This document shows positions 20,667-30,056 of a DNA stretch of 64,000 bases, piece by piece; position 1 is the stretch's first letter; every line of letters begins with the position of its first letter. Both the position numbers and the translations under genes were made by a program. The notes under the pieces are model-generated. The model made no database searches, was not told where the DNA came from, and saw nothing but the letters and a program-made list of their open reading frames with translations. Source of the DNA: Bacteroidota bacterium (GTDB taxonomy: Bacteria > Bacteroidota > Bacteroidia > Chitinophagales > Chitinophagaceae); the NCBI GenBank assembly GCA_016712665.1, contig JADJQP010000004.1:1-64000 (forward strand). The letters run 5' to 3'.

Positions 20667-22822
20667 ATGAAGTTAGCACTTTCCATATCTATTTTATTAA
20701 TGCTATGTCGAAGTAGCAGTGCACAAACATTTCAGTGGGCAAAAGGTTTTGGATCAAATCTACTTGATAACGTATTAGCCATAGCGGTAGATCATAATGG
20801 CAATGTATACACAACAGGTGGTTTTCAGTCAACTTGTGATTTTGACCCTGGTCTGGGTATTCACAATTTAACCTCTATTGGCAATAACGATATATATATT
20901 ACAAAATTAGATTCAAATGGAAATTTCATTTGGGCATTGCAATTGGGAGTCCAAACTTTGACATGGGTTCGACTATATCAACTGATCCATATGGAAATAT
21001 TATTATTGGCGGCTACTTTGAAAGCATGATTGATTTTGACCCGGGACCAGCAGTACTTAATTTAGCGAATGGTTTTTTTATCCTAAAATTAGATGCAAAT
21101 GGCAATTTTATTTGGGCAAAGGAAATAAATGGGGGACAGTGCAATGTAGAATCAATCGGTCATGATATTTTTGGCAATATATATTTTACCGGATATTTTA
21201 TGGGTTTTGTTGATTTTGATCCAGGTGTAGGTAATTATACACTATCCAATATTGGAGGGTGGCTTATGGATGATAACATTTTTGTTTTAAAACTGGATTC
21301 ATCCGGTAATTTCCTTTGGGTGAGGGAATTGGGGGCTCAAGGCTCTACCGATGAAGAAGCTCACTGCTTAACTATTGATAATGTCGGTAACGTGTATACC
21401 ACTGGATATTTCAATTCTACCGCAGATTTTGACCCCGGTCCTGCTATTTATAATCTCAGTCCTTTGGCGCAGGTTAATGCTTTTATTTCTAAACTTGATA
21501 TGAATGGAAATTTTGTCTGGGCGAAGGCAATTGGTTCATCCTTTGGGAGGTCGATAGCTGTTGATAGCTCAAACAACGTATGTATTACCGGTTGGTTTTC
21601 AGGTACAACTGATTTTGATCCCGGGCCTTTGGTTTACAATCTGAGCTCTAATGGGCTCTACGATGCATTCATATTAAAACTAAATTCAAATGGAGATTTT
21701 AGTTGGGTTAAACAAATTGGATCAAGTGGCTATGATGCGATACAGTCTATAAGTACTGATATGCAGGGCAATGTGTACACATTCGGTGGCGTTAGTGATA
21801 CTGTTGACTTTGATCCGGGTGTGACGCAATTTATTTTGAGTTCAAATGGTAATAGCTATTTTGTATTGAAATTAGACTCGAACGGGAATTTTGTATGGGT
21901 TGAGCAATTTGCAGAAAATGCAGCTTCTTATTGGCGCAATAAAATGAATGTGAAACCAAATGGGAGTATTTATTTAACAGGAATGTATAATGGTATAGGC
22001 GATTTCGATCCCGGTATAGCTGTAAACAATCTGCCTACTTTTGGATCAGAAGATCTATTTATACTTAAAATGAATGTTTGTGGTCAAAATTATGCTGCTA
22101 ATTATTCAGGTTGTGATAGTACTATTGTTAACGGCATAAACTATACCAGCAGCACATCCTATACCAGCATCAACAATTCGCAGGATGGATGCGATAGCAA
22201 TACCGTAGTGAACATTGTAATCCATCATCCAACATACAGTACAGTGATTCAACAAAATTGTGATACATCCTATACACTAAATGGGCAAACATATACAACT
22301 AGCGGAACATACTTTCAAAATTTTTTAAATCAAAATGGATGTGACAGTATAATAACCCTTTACTTAAATTTCATTACCATTGATACTAATGTATACCAAG
22401 GTGGCCCGGTACTTTATGCTATTGCAACTAATGCAACATATCAATGGATTAGCTGCAACCCTTTCCAGGAATTAATTGGCGAAACAAATCAAACATTTAC
22501 AGCACAAACCAATGGAGATTATGCTTTGATTGTCACAATAAACGGCTGTACAGATACCTCATTCTGCCACACCGTAATGGGTTTAAACACCAATGACCTA
22601 TCAAAAACAAATTCGATTCAATTATTCCCAAACCCAGTAAAAAAAATGCTACAAGTATTTTCGGATTTAAAGGTCAGGAAAGAAATATATAATTCAATGG
22701 GCCAACTGTTATACACTACAAAAATTGCCAGCTATCAAGACGAAATTGATATGAGTCCATATAGCAGTGGTATCTATTATATCAAAGTGGGAACAATTGC
22801 CAAGAAATTTATTGTGGAATAA
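20667..22822 (+). CDS. Secreted SBBP-type beta-propeller protein with T9SS domain, frame broken once
   Basis: A ~718-residue exported protein starting MKLALSISILLMLCRSSSAQ. The core is a series of about 50-residue beta-propeller repeats of the SBBP type, each with DFDPG, a short loop, then KLDSNGNFIWA or a variant. Seven DFDPG copies are visible. Near 20930-20940 the frame changes inside a repeat (NGNFIWA then IGSPNFDMGSTIS), so one base is missing or extra. After the propeller come two CDS(T/I)-type segments (SGCDSTIVNGINYTSS, NCDTSYTLNGQTY) and a T9SS sorting domain (IQLFPNPVKKMLQV ... YSSGIYYIKVG). The ligand is unknown. Confidence 0.82.
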
Positions 22823-22921
22823 TCAAGATATACCAACTGCAAAGCACAAAACTTAGTTACGAAAATTTTTACTAATATTGTTTAAGAATATTTCTCAAAA
22901 CAAACAAATGTCAGTTTATCC

Positions 22922-23650
22922 ATGATTCATAATAAAACCAAAATCGGCACCCTTATTTCCATAGACCTGCCACAAATAGCAAGTCAATTATCATCACTCG
23001 GTTTTGATTTTATTTTTATTGATTTAGAGCATGGGCATGTTTCAACTACTACTATTCAATCCATTATTCTATCCAAGCAAAAGGAATGTCAGATATTTAT
23101 TCGCATTTCAGAAATCAGTGAAGTTGCCATTAAGTATGCTTTAGACCTTGGCGCAGATGGTATCATTGCCCCGCGGGTTGAGAGCATGGAAGAAATTCAA
23201 ACCTTAATTGATTTCTCTTACTATCCGCCCACCGGTAAAAGAAGTGTCGGTTTTGTGGCTGCAAATCAATATGGCCATCAGTTCAAGCACTACAATGAAA
23301 ACTTCAAACCAATTATCTTAGCGCAAATTGAGAGTAAAAAAGGTCTTGAACTTGTAAATGAAATGGCCTTTCATCCACTCCTTGACGGACTGTTTGTAGG
23401 CCCTTACGATCTGTCAACGTCCATGGGCATACCGGGTCAGTTTGATGCGCCGCTATTTATCGAGAGCTATGAATCCATCAGAAAATCATGCAAAACGCAC
23501 CATAAACTATTCGGCACTTTTTGTTCCGGTATTGAAGGAGCAAATAAAGAAATCGAAAAAAGTGCAGGTATGATTGCTGTTGGTGTAGATGCGAATCTGT
23601 TTTTGAATATGTACTCTGAAATGCTGAAGAGCTTATTTTATTCTGCCTAG
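22922..23650 (+). CDS. HpcH/HpaI aldolase family protein
   Basis: A 242-residue class II pyruvate-type aldolase fold. The metal/pyruvate site motifs are present: FDFIFIDLEHGHVS near residue 28, IIAPRVESMEEIQ near residue 79, ILAQIESKKGLELV near residue 122 and GLFVGPYDLSTSMG near residue 148. Relatives cleave or form 2-keto-3-deoxy sugar acids and related hydroxy-oxo acids using a divalent metal. The true substrate cannot be read from the sequence and no pathway genes are adjacent, so a specific name would be a guess. Confidence 0.85.
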   Translation: MIHNKTKIGTLISIDLPQIASQLSSLGFDFIFIDLEHGHVSTTTIQSIILSKQKECQIFIRISEISEVAIKYALDLGADGIIAPRVESMEEIQTLIDFSYYPPTGKRSVGFVAANQYGHQFKHYNENFKPIILAQIESKKGLELVNEMAFHPLLDGLFVGPYDLSTSMGIPGQFDAPLFIESYESIRKSCKTHHKLFGTFCSGIEGANKEIEKSAGMIAVGVDANLFLNMYSEMLKSLFYSA

Positions 23651-23809
23651 CGAGTTGTCTGGTCCGATTTTGAAAATGAAAATTATTGTAGCAACTTTCA
23701 CAAAGCCTTTGTAAACTTGTATCGAGAAAAAGCAGATAATACCTCCATCAATTCTTAGCAACTCCAAAAAGGAATTTTCACATTTGAATAAATCGTAACT
23801 TTTAGAACA

Positions 23810-23995
23810 ATGATTGAAAAAAAAATATCCATTTACAAATCATTTAAGGAACAAGAGTTTGCTGAAATCACCTATTTACGAAGCATTACTCCAACTGAGC
23901 GGTTAAGACACGTTGTGTAACTGATACGACAAGTGTATAAGGTACAATTGCAAAACTATGTACTCTATAAACGAATCACCATTCTCAGAAAATAA
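23810..23995 (+). pseudogene. Small protein partner of the nucleotidyltransferase, interrupted
   Basis: A short frame starting MIEKKISIYKSFKEQEFAEI and continuing to RLRHVV, then an in-frame TAA at 23918-23920, after which the same frame goes on (LIRQVYKVQLQNYVLYK) to 23995. I recall similar small proteins encoded directly upstream of nucleotidyltransferase genes. Its stop (TAA 23993-23995) overlaps the ATG of the next frame by one base, a typical coupled pair. Function unknown. Confidence 0.5.
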
Positions 23996-24384
23996 TGAAT
24001 ATTTTACTGGAGGAACATCAAGAAATAATAAAGGTACTACTCAAGCACCATGTAGATTTTTTACTAATTGGTGATCTTGCTGTTATGTATTATGGCTATG
24101 GACGCACTACTGGCGATATGGATTTATAGATAAAACCAAGCAACGAAAATAAACTAAAATTACTAGATGCGTTGTCAGAAGCTGGATATCACAAAACGGA
24201 CATAGAGGAATTGAGTCAAATTGATTTTACCACCCATTTGGTTTTCAGCATAGGAATGGAACCACAAAAAATTGATTTCTTACCATTTATTGACCAAATA
24301 GATTATGAACAAGCCGATAAAAATAAGGAAATTGGTGAAATGGATGATATGCTTTTACCGGTAATTCAGATTGTGAATTCATGA
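23995..24384 (+). pseudogene. Nucleotidyltransferase-like protein, nonsense codon
   Basis: The frame from 23995 reads HHVDFLLIGDLAVMYYGYGRTTGDMDL, which is the nucleotidyltransferase fold entry (GG/GDxAV ... GDMDL with the metal-binding Asp pair), then TAG at 24127-24129 where Trp is expected (GDMDLWIKP). The rest is open to 24384 (HLVFSIGMEPQKIDFLPFI). Such ~130-residue proteins are often the nucleotidyltransferase half of toxin-antitoxin-like pairs. The lesion here and in the upstream partner suggest a dead module. Confidence 0.65.
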
Positions 24385-24469
24385 TTTTGTATCATAGGTA
24401 TGCTCAACTCGCTACAATAGAAAATCCCCAACTTTCGCTGAGGATTCTGTATGTTTTTTGTTATTAATC

Positions 24470-25072
24470 TTACGATACTTTCTCAACCTGCATGAAGTTT
24501 AATTCCACCGGAGTAGCGCGACCAAAGATTTTTACAATTACCTTTAGTTTCTTTTTGTCATCATTTACTTCTTCAACTGTTCCATTGAAATCGTTGAATG
24601 GTCCATCAATAATTTTTACGGTTTCGCCCAAAATAAATGGTTCACTCATGGTTACTCCGCTATCGGCCATCTCATCCATTTTACCAAACATCTTATTCAC
24701 TTCGCTACGACGTAAGGCATCGGGTCGTTCTTTTCCGAGAAAATGAATCACACCGGTAACATTTTTGATTGCCTGCAAAATATCGTCTGAAAGTCGTCCG
24801 GTGGTAGCTTCCAACAAAATATATCCCGGATACAAAATCTTTTCTCGCATTACCTTTTTACCGGCAACTACTTTAAAGACCTTCTCGATAGGGCATAAAA
24901 TTTGGGAAACGGAATTCCCCCAACCGGACCTGCGAATTTCCACATCCAAGTACTCTTTAATTTTTCGTTCCTTTCCACTCAATACGCGAAGTACAAACCA
25001 TTTGGTTTCCTTTTCGGGACTCACGATTTCCTGATTTGTAGATTCTTGTGTTGTAATATCTTCCATGATCAT
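24470..25072 (-). CDS. nusG: Transcription termination/antitermination factor NusG
   Basis: A 200-residue NusG. It binds the RNA polymerase clamp with its NGN domain and ribosomal S10 or Rho with its KOW domain. The NGN domain is seen as [19 protein letters not shown] and [11 protein letters not shown] (YPGY). The KOW motif is [21 protein letters not shown], followed by [19 protein letters not shown]. Starts at 25072 (MIM) or 25066 (MEDITT) are both possible. It lies 3 nt after secE and is surely in one operon with it. Unusually, no ribosomal protein gene follows. Confidence 0.95.
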   Translation of the reverse strand: MIMEDITTQESTNQEIVSPEKETKWFVLRVLSGKERKIKEYLDVEIRRSGWGNSVSQILCPIEKVFKVVAGKKVMREKILYPGYILLEATTGRLSDDILQAIKNVTGVIHFLGKERPDALRRSEVNKMFGKMDEMADSGVTMSEPFILGETVKIIDGPFNDFNGTVEEVNDDKKKLKVIVKIFGRATPVELNFMQVEKVS

Positions 25073-25075
25073 ATT

Positions 25076-25270
25076 TTATTTAAAAAGGCCATAAAAGTTT
25101 TCAAAAACCAATTTAGAGGCACCATCCATCAAAGTAGTTAATGCGGTCAAGAGCAAAATACTAAACAAAGTAATTAAAGTACTTTGTTGCAACTCAGGCC
25201 ATGACGGCCAGGTCACCTTATGGATTAACTCGTTGTATGCCTGTTCAAAATAATTTAATATTTTAGTCAT
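25076..25270 (-). CDS. secE: Preprotein translocase subunit SecE
   Basis: A 64-residue one-helix SecE: the amphipathic segment ELIHKVTWPSWPELQQST followed by the membrane helix LITLFSILLLTALTTLM. SecE clamps SecY in the translocon. Size and sequence match other Bacteroidota SecE. Operon with nusG. Confidence 0.93.
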   Translation of the reverse strand: MTKILNYFEQAYNELIHKVTWPSWPELQQSTLITLFSILLLTALTTLMDGASKLVFENFYGLFK

Positions 25271-25292
25271 TGTTTTTTTGTTTTATAAAATT

Positions 25293-25300
25293 CAAATATA
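25293..25300 (-). promoter_or_regulatory. Candidate -7 element for secE-nusG (TATATTTG)
   Basis: Exact TAnnTTTG match 22 nt upstream of secE on the minus strand, between tRNA-Trp and secE, so the pair can be transcribed independently of tuf. Confidence 0.5.
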
Positions 25301-25323
25301 TGAATTTTCCTTTAAAAATGTTG

Positions 25324-25394
25324 CACGGGCACTAAGATTCGAACTCAGATCAAAGGTTTTGGAGACCCGTATGCTACCATTGCACCATGCCCGT
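25324..25394 (-). tRNA. trnW: tRNA-Trp (CCA anticodon)
   Basis: Minus-strand cloverleaf with a 7-bp acceptor stem (acgggca / tgcccgt), D-arm GCAATGGTAGC, anticodon loop CTCCAAA (anticodon CCA), and T-loop GAGTTCGAATCTT. The terminal CCA is not encoded. The position between tuf and secE is a conserved bacterial arrangement. Confidence 0.95.
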
Positions 25395-25465
25395 TTATTA
25401 ATTTGAAAATATGTCAATTTGAAAATGCAAATCAAAACACATCATCAATAAAAAGAACTATTTGT

Positions 25466-25508
25466 ACTAAAAAACAAAGTACTTAGATTATGAACCTAAG
25501 TACTTTGT
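25466..25508 (-). terminator. Rho-independent terminator of tuf
   Basis: A perfect 13-bp stem (acaaagtacttag with ctaagtactttgt), 9-nt loop, followed on the minus strand by a T-rich run. It lies just downstream of tuf. Confidence 0.8.
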
Positions 25509-25577
25509 AATATTGTAAAAACACTGGGTGTTTGTACTACTTACCCTGTCTGTAAGAGGCAGGTTAGTACTTTTTTA

Positions 25578-26765
25578 TTACTTAATGATTTCAGTAACTT
25601 GACCTGCACCTACTGTTCGACCACCTTCACGGATAGAGAATTTCAATCCTTTTTCCATCGCGATTGGTCCGATCAATTTAACAGTCAAACTTACATTATC
25701 GCCAGGCATAACCATTTCAGTTCCAGCTGGTAATTCCACCTCACCGGTGATATCAGTGGTACGGAAATAGAATTGAGGACGATATTTTTGGAAGAATGGC
25801 GTATGACGTCCACCTTCTTCTTTGCTTAATACGTATACTTCACATTTGAATTCAGTATGCGGAGTGATTGATTTTGGCTTACAAATTACCATACCACGAC
25901 GGATATCTTTTTTCTCAATACCACGTAATAGGATACCTGCATTATCACCAGCTTCACCTCTGTCCAATAATTTACGGAACATTTCCACACCGGTACAAAC
26001 CGATTTCAAAGGAGCATCGTTAAAACCAACGATTTCAACCTCTTCACCTACTTTGATAACACCTCTTTCGATACGACCTGTTGCTACAGTTCCACGACCA
26101 GTGATAGAGAATACGTCCTCCACTGACATCAAGAAATCCATATCTACCGGACGAGGAGGCAACGGAATATAATCATCCACTGCTTGCATCAACTCAGTTA
26201 CTTTGGCAGTCCATTGTGGTTCGCCAGCTAAAGCGCCAGTAGCAGAACCTTGGATAATAGGGGTATTGTCGCCATCAAAACCATAAGAGCTTAACAAGTC
26301 TCTGATTTCAATTTCAACCAATTCTAATAATTCAGGATCGTCAACCAAATCAACTTTATTCATGAACACCACCATTTTAGGTACACCTACTTGACGAGCA
26401 AGCAAGATATGTTCACGAGTTTGAGGCATAGGACCATCAGTAGCAGCTACCACTAAGATTGCACCATCCATTTGCGCAGCACCTGTAATCATGTTTTTCA
26501 CATAATCGGCGTGACCTGGACAGTCAACGTGTGCATAGTGACGAGTTGCTGTTTGATACTCAACGTGTGCTGTATTGATAGTAATACCTCTCTCTTTTTC
26601 TTCTGGAGCTCCATCAATATCATCATAGTTTTTCTTTTCAGCCAAACCAATTTTAGATAATACATCTGTAATTGCAGCCGTTAAAGTGGTTTTACCATGA
26701 TCTACGTGACCGATAGTGCCAATGTTTACGTGGGGTTTATCCCTTTTGAAGGTCTCTTTTGCCAT
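25578..26765 (-). CDS. tuf: Elongation factor Tu
   Basis: A 395-residue EF-Tu, the GTPase that brings aminoacyl-tRNA to the ribosome. The GTP-binding motifs are complete: [10 protein letters not shown], the effector loop [14 protein letters not shown], and NKVDLVDD. Domains 2 and 3 follow ([38 protein letters not shown]), ending in [18 protein letters not shown]. Length is standard and the gene is intact. It has its own terminator downstream and a -7 element 54 nt upstream. Confidence 0.98.
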   Translation of the reverse strand: MAKETFKRDKPHVNIGTIGHVDHGKTTLTAAITDVLSKIGLAEKKNYDDIDGAPEEKERGITINTAHVEYQTATRHYAHVDCPGHADYVKNMITGAAQMDGAILVVAATDGPMPQTREHILLARQVGVPKMVVFMNKVDLVDDPELLELVEIEIRDLLSSYGFDGDNTPIIQGSATGALAGEPQWTAKVTELMQAVDDYIPLPPRPVDMDFLMSVEDVFSITGRGTVATGRIERGVIKVGEEVEIVGFNDAPLKSVCTGVEMFRKLLDRGEAGDNAGILLRGIEKKDIRRGMVICKPKSITPHTEFKCEVYVLSKEEGGRHTPFFQKYRPQFYFRTTDITGEVELPAGTEMVMPGDNVSLTVKLIGPIAMEKGLKFSIREGGRTVGAGQVTEIIK

Positions 26766-26819
26766 CTTATTTTAGTTTAAAAGTTGTTTGTTTGTTTTTT
26801 AAGTATAATTTTTGGAATG

Positions 26820-26827
26820 CAAAGGTA
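26820..26827 (-). promoter_or_regulatory. Candidate -7 element for tuf (TACCTTTG)
   Basis: Exact TAnnTTTG match 54 nt upstream of tuf on the minus strand. The rest of 26828-27164 shows no gene, RNA or clear hairpin. Confidence 0.5.
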
Positions 26828-27164
26828 AATTTTTGTTTTGATATATAAAAATATTTTTTGTATAATAATAATTTTTCCGTACACTCGGTACTGAAAATTG
26901 TATTCGGCAATTCAACGCTCACAAAAAACGTCCCTAAAAGCCTTCAGAAGCCCTATTAACTCTGAATAGGAAACTAGGCAAGCCCCTGTCCTTTGATGTA
27001 AAATTTCCTACAACAGGATACCGATTGCGCAATTATATACCAGATGAAAAATTTCGAAAACATTAAGCGCGGTCTTCTTCTTTTACCTATCCAATTGCTT
27101 TACTTACTGCAATAAACTGGGAATTGACTAAAATGTAAGCAATGATACCATTTTTGAAGAACGC

Positions 27165-27470
27165 CTATCGTTCCGTATTTCTCTCGTATTTTTTCAGCTT
27201 CTTTTCCGCACGTTTTAATTTTGCCAACACCGTATTGTGCTCCACAGCCGTCCAATTATTATCAAGGTCGGAGGTGGCAATCGATTCCTTAATTACCTCC
27301 TGCTGATGCATCAGTTTAAGATACTCATGTTCCGTGATTAAGCCGTCGGCATAAGCCTCCTTTACTATGCGCTCTTGCTTTTCCTGTTTTATTTTAAAGC
27401 CAAAACGTTCGTGCGCTGACAAAAAACCAACCTGCAGTACAAAAAGAAGGGTACAAAGAATAACTTTCAT
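27165..27470 (-). CDS. Small exported helical protein of unknown function
   Basis: A 101-residue protein with a signal peptide (MKVILCTLLFVLQVGFLSAHE) and a highly charged, mainly helical mature part (KIKQEKQERIVKEAYADGLI, AKLKRAEKKLKKYERN). The segment ADGLITEHEYLKLMHQQEVI resembles short helix-loop-helix repeats in other small Bacteroidota periplasmic proteins. I do not recognise the family. Stand-alone gene. Confidence 0.6.
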   Translation of the reverse strand: MKVILCTLLFVLQVGFLSAHERFGFKIKQEKQERIVKEAYADGLITEHEYLKLMHQQEVIKESIATSDLDNNWTAVEHNTVLAKLKRAEKKLKKYERNTER

Positions 27471-27757
27471 AGAAATTGTATTTAAGTGGCAAAAATAGAA
27501 AAAAATTACTATTAAAAGGGATTAAATCTGTCCATTGACCTCCCCTTCTTCAACGCTAACAGAAAATGCCTGCTTACCTATATTTTTGGAATATTCAGAC
27601 TGAAATGAACAACTTGGGTACTGAAATGGGCCCTCTAGAAGAATAAAACGGAACTCCTATTCGCGTTGTTGTGCAAAAAGCAGCGAGACTCTTATAGAAA
27701 TTACGGATTTCACAATTCCTTTTCCCGTTTCAAATAGGGCAAACAAAAACACCCTTC

Positions 27758-27765
27758 TATTTTTG
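27758..27765 (+). promoter_or_regulatory. -7 element 4 nt from the TonB-receptor ATG (TATTTTTG)
   Basis: Exact TAnnTTTG match with four bases before the ATG at 27770; implies a leaderless or almost leaderless mRNA. Confidence 0.5.
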
Positions 27766-27769
27766 CGGC

Positions 27770-29974
27770 ATGAAAATGATTATTTCTATCACTATCCGCT
27801 TACTTCCTATACTATTCGGGACTTTTTCAGCACAAGCCCAGCAAATGGAACGTACAAAAGACAGTGTTTCAACGATTGAAATGCCACAAGTGCTCATCAT
27901 TTCCAAAAAAAATACATTACTGAACCACTTACCCGGCTCCGTAGGAATGATAGATCAGGCTGCTATCCGTCAAACCGCTCCCATTTCAGGGAACGAGATT
28001 TTTCGTCGAATTAGTGGCATTCATGTAGTTGAAGAAGAAGGAGCGGGTCTTCGAATGAATCTCGGAATCAGAGGATTAGATCCCGACAGGAGTCGTAGCG
28101 TATTGGTTTTAGAAGATGGAGTTCCCGTGGCGCTCAATCCATATGGCGAACCGGAATTATATTATACACCTATCATAGATCGGATGCAAGGCGTGGAAGT
28201 ACTGAAGGGAAGTGGACAAATTTTGTTTGGACCACAAACCATCGGTGGGGTGGTTAACTTTATTACCAAAGATCCGCCATCCCATCCGCAAGGACGATTA
28301 CGCGTAAGTGCGGGTGATTTTGGGTATTTGAGTGCTTTAGCTTCTTATGGATCTACTTACGGCAATACCGGATTTCAAGTCAGCTATTTGCACAAGCAGG
28401 CCTCTAAACTGGGTTATACCAACTTTAATACCAATGATTTGTGCGCGAAATTAAAATTTAAGATTTCCGAAAAGTCTAGTTTGGGCGTAAAACTTGGCTA
28501 TTACAATGAGCAATCGAATGCCACCTATATCGGTCTAACGCAAAATATGTACGATGCACATATGGATGATTTTGTATTGATGGCACCAGACGATCATTTG
28601 TCTATCAAGCGTGTTTCATTTAGCGCCTCCCATCAATATCAGTTTTCGGAACGCCTCCGTTTGGTAAGCACAGCCTATGCATATACCACTACCCGCGATT
28701 GGCAACGTCAGGATTTTGCCACTTCTAATACCATCACCAATGGTACAGGTATTATTTGGGGCGATACCAATGTGTCAGGTGGTGCAGTATTTATGCGTGA
28801 CCAAAATGCCCATCGAAACCGAGCGTTTGAGGTAATGGGTATAGAACCCCGTTTATATTACAATTATCAGATTCAAAACATGGCCTCTGAATTGCAAGCC
28901 GGTGTTCGTCTAAATATTGAAAATGCAAATGAGCAGCGACTGAATGGTAAAAAAGCCGATTCCAAATCGGGTGAATTGGTGGAAGATGAAATGCGACGTG
29001 GAAAAGCCCTTAGCGCCTTTGCACATAATTCGTTGTCGCTTTCCAAAAAAATAAATCTCACCACCGGAGTACGTCTCGAGCACTATGATTATGAAAGAAA
29101 AATACTCCGCAATTCCTTTATGATTGGAAATTCACTATTGGTGAGAGACACGAATTTGAATGCAGGAAACCAAGTTACCTCCATTTTGCCCGGCGTGGGC
29201 TTGAATATCAATGTGTCAAAAAATAATACATTGTTCGCAGGTTTGCACAGAGGATTTGCCCCTCCGCGCGTGAAAGACGCCATTTCTAACCAAGGGCAAA
29301 TTTATGCTTTGGATGCCGAAAAAAGCTGGAATATTGAATTGGGAACAAGGGGAAGCATTTCAAAGTATTTCGAATATGAGGCCACCTTGTTTTCAATGAA
29401 TTTTTCCAATCAAATTATTCCAGAATCTGAATCGTCAGGTGGTACGGGAAGTGGACTTGTAAACGGCGGCCGGACCTTGCACCGAGGAGTGGAATTAGCA
29501 TTCCTGGTCGATTTTGGGAATCTGTTGAAATCCCATTCCAAAATACATTGGAAAACCAATGCTACCTTCAATAAGGCCACTTTTAATAAAGATCGCTTTA
29601 TAAAAGATGGAACGGAATGGGTCAATATTTCAGGCAATTTCACTCCCTATGCTCCCGAATATTATGTAAACAGTTCATTCTATTTTCTTCATAAACTAGG
29701 TTTTGGAGCACAAATCAGTTTGAATGCTGTGGGAGCCCAATATACGGATGTGCTCAATTCTGAATTACCAGCTACCAATGGTCGAACCGGTAAATTGAAA
29801 GCGTACACAGTGGCCGATGTCAATGTCCTTTACCATATACCCAAAACCAAGGTCAGCTTAAATGTTGCAGTAAAAAACATCAGCAATGAACGGTATATTG
29901 TAAGCAGAAGACCGCAGGGCATTCGAGTGGGAAATCCCCGATTTGTTAGTGCCGGTGTGGATGTTTCGTTTTAA
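27770..29974 (+). CDS. TonB-dependent outer-membrane receptor (FecA-like)
   Basis: A 734-residue outer-membrane transporter. Signal peptide (LLPILFGTFSAQAQ), plug domain with LNHLPGSVGMIDQAAIRQT, GNEIFRRISGIHVVEEEGAG, NLGIRGLDPDRSRSVLVLEDGVPVALNPYGE and GSGQILFGPQTIGGVVNFIT, then a 22-strand-type barrel ending SRRPQGIRVGNPRFVSAGVDVSF with a terminal aromatic. No carboxypeptidase-like N-terminal domain and no SusD gene nearby, so a metal-chelate receptor (iron-citrate type) is more likely than glycan uptake. Substrate not determined. Confidence 0.9.
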   Translation: MKMIISITIRLLPILFGTFSAQAQQMERTKDSVSTIEMPQVLIISKKNTLLNHLPGSVGMIDQAAIRQTAPISGNEIFRRISGIHVVEEEGAGLRMNLGIRGLDPDRSRSVLVLEDGVPVALNPYGEPELYYTPIIDRMQGVEVLKGSGQILFGPQTIGGVVNFITKDPPSHPQGRLRVSAGDFGYLSALASYGSTYGNTGFQVSYLHKQASKLGYTNFNTNDLCAKLKFKISEKSSLGVKLGYYNEQSNATYIGLTQNMYDAHMDDFVLMAPDDHLSIKRVSFSASHQYQFSERLRLVSTAYAYTTTRDWQRQDFATSNTITNGTGIIWGDTNVSGGAVFMRDQNAHRNRAFEVMGIEPRLYYNYQIQNMASELQAGVRLNIENANEQRLNGKKADSKSGELVEDEMRRGKALSAFAHNSLSLSKKINLTTGVRLEHYDYERKILRNSFMIGNSLLVRDTNLNAGNQVTSILPGVGLNINVSKNNTLFAGLHRGFAPPRVKDAISNQGQIYALDAEKSWNIELGTRGSISKYFEYEATLFSMNFSNQIIPESESSGGTGSGLVNGGRTLHRGVELAFLVDFGNLLKSHSKIHWKTNATFNKATFNKDRFIKDGTEWVNISGNFTPYAPEYYVNSSFYFLHKLGFGAQISLNAVGAQYTDVLNSELPATNGRTGKLKAYTVADVNVLYHIPKTKVSLNVAVKNISNERYIVSRRPQGIRVGNPRFVSAGVDVSF

Positions 29975-30056
29975 GCAAAATATACCTTTTTTCTCCAAAG
30001 GTTGCTGTCCGGACCGTGCTGCACTCTAAGAAAATGCTTCCACCTTGAACGACAGG

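Noticed and set aside
18499..24129. Reassignment of TAG to Trp in this genome
   Set aside because: Several sound genes end in TAG at the expected place (for example the one ending at 11155), so TAG works as a stop.
24425..24455. Terminator hairpin after nusG
   Set aside because: Only a 5-bp stem (aatcc/ggatt) with a long loop could be drawn, too weak to call.
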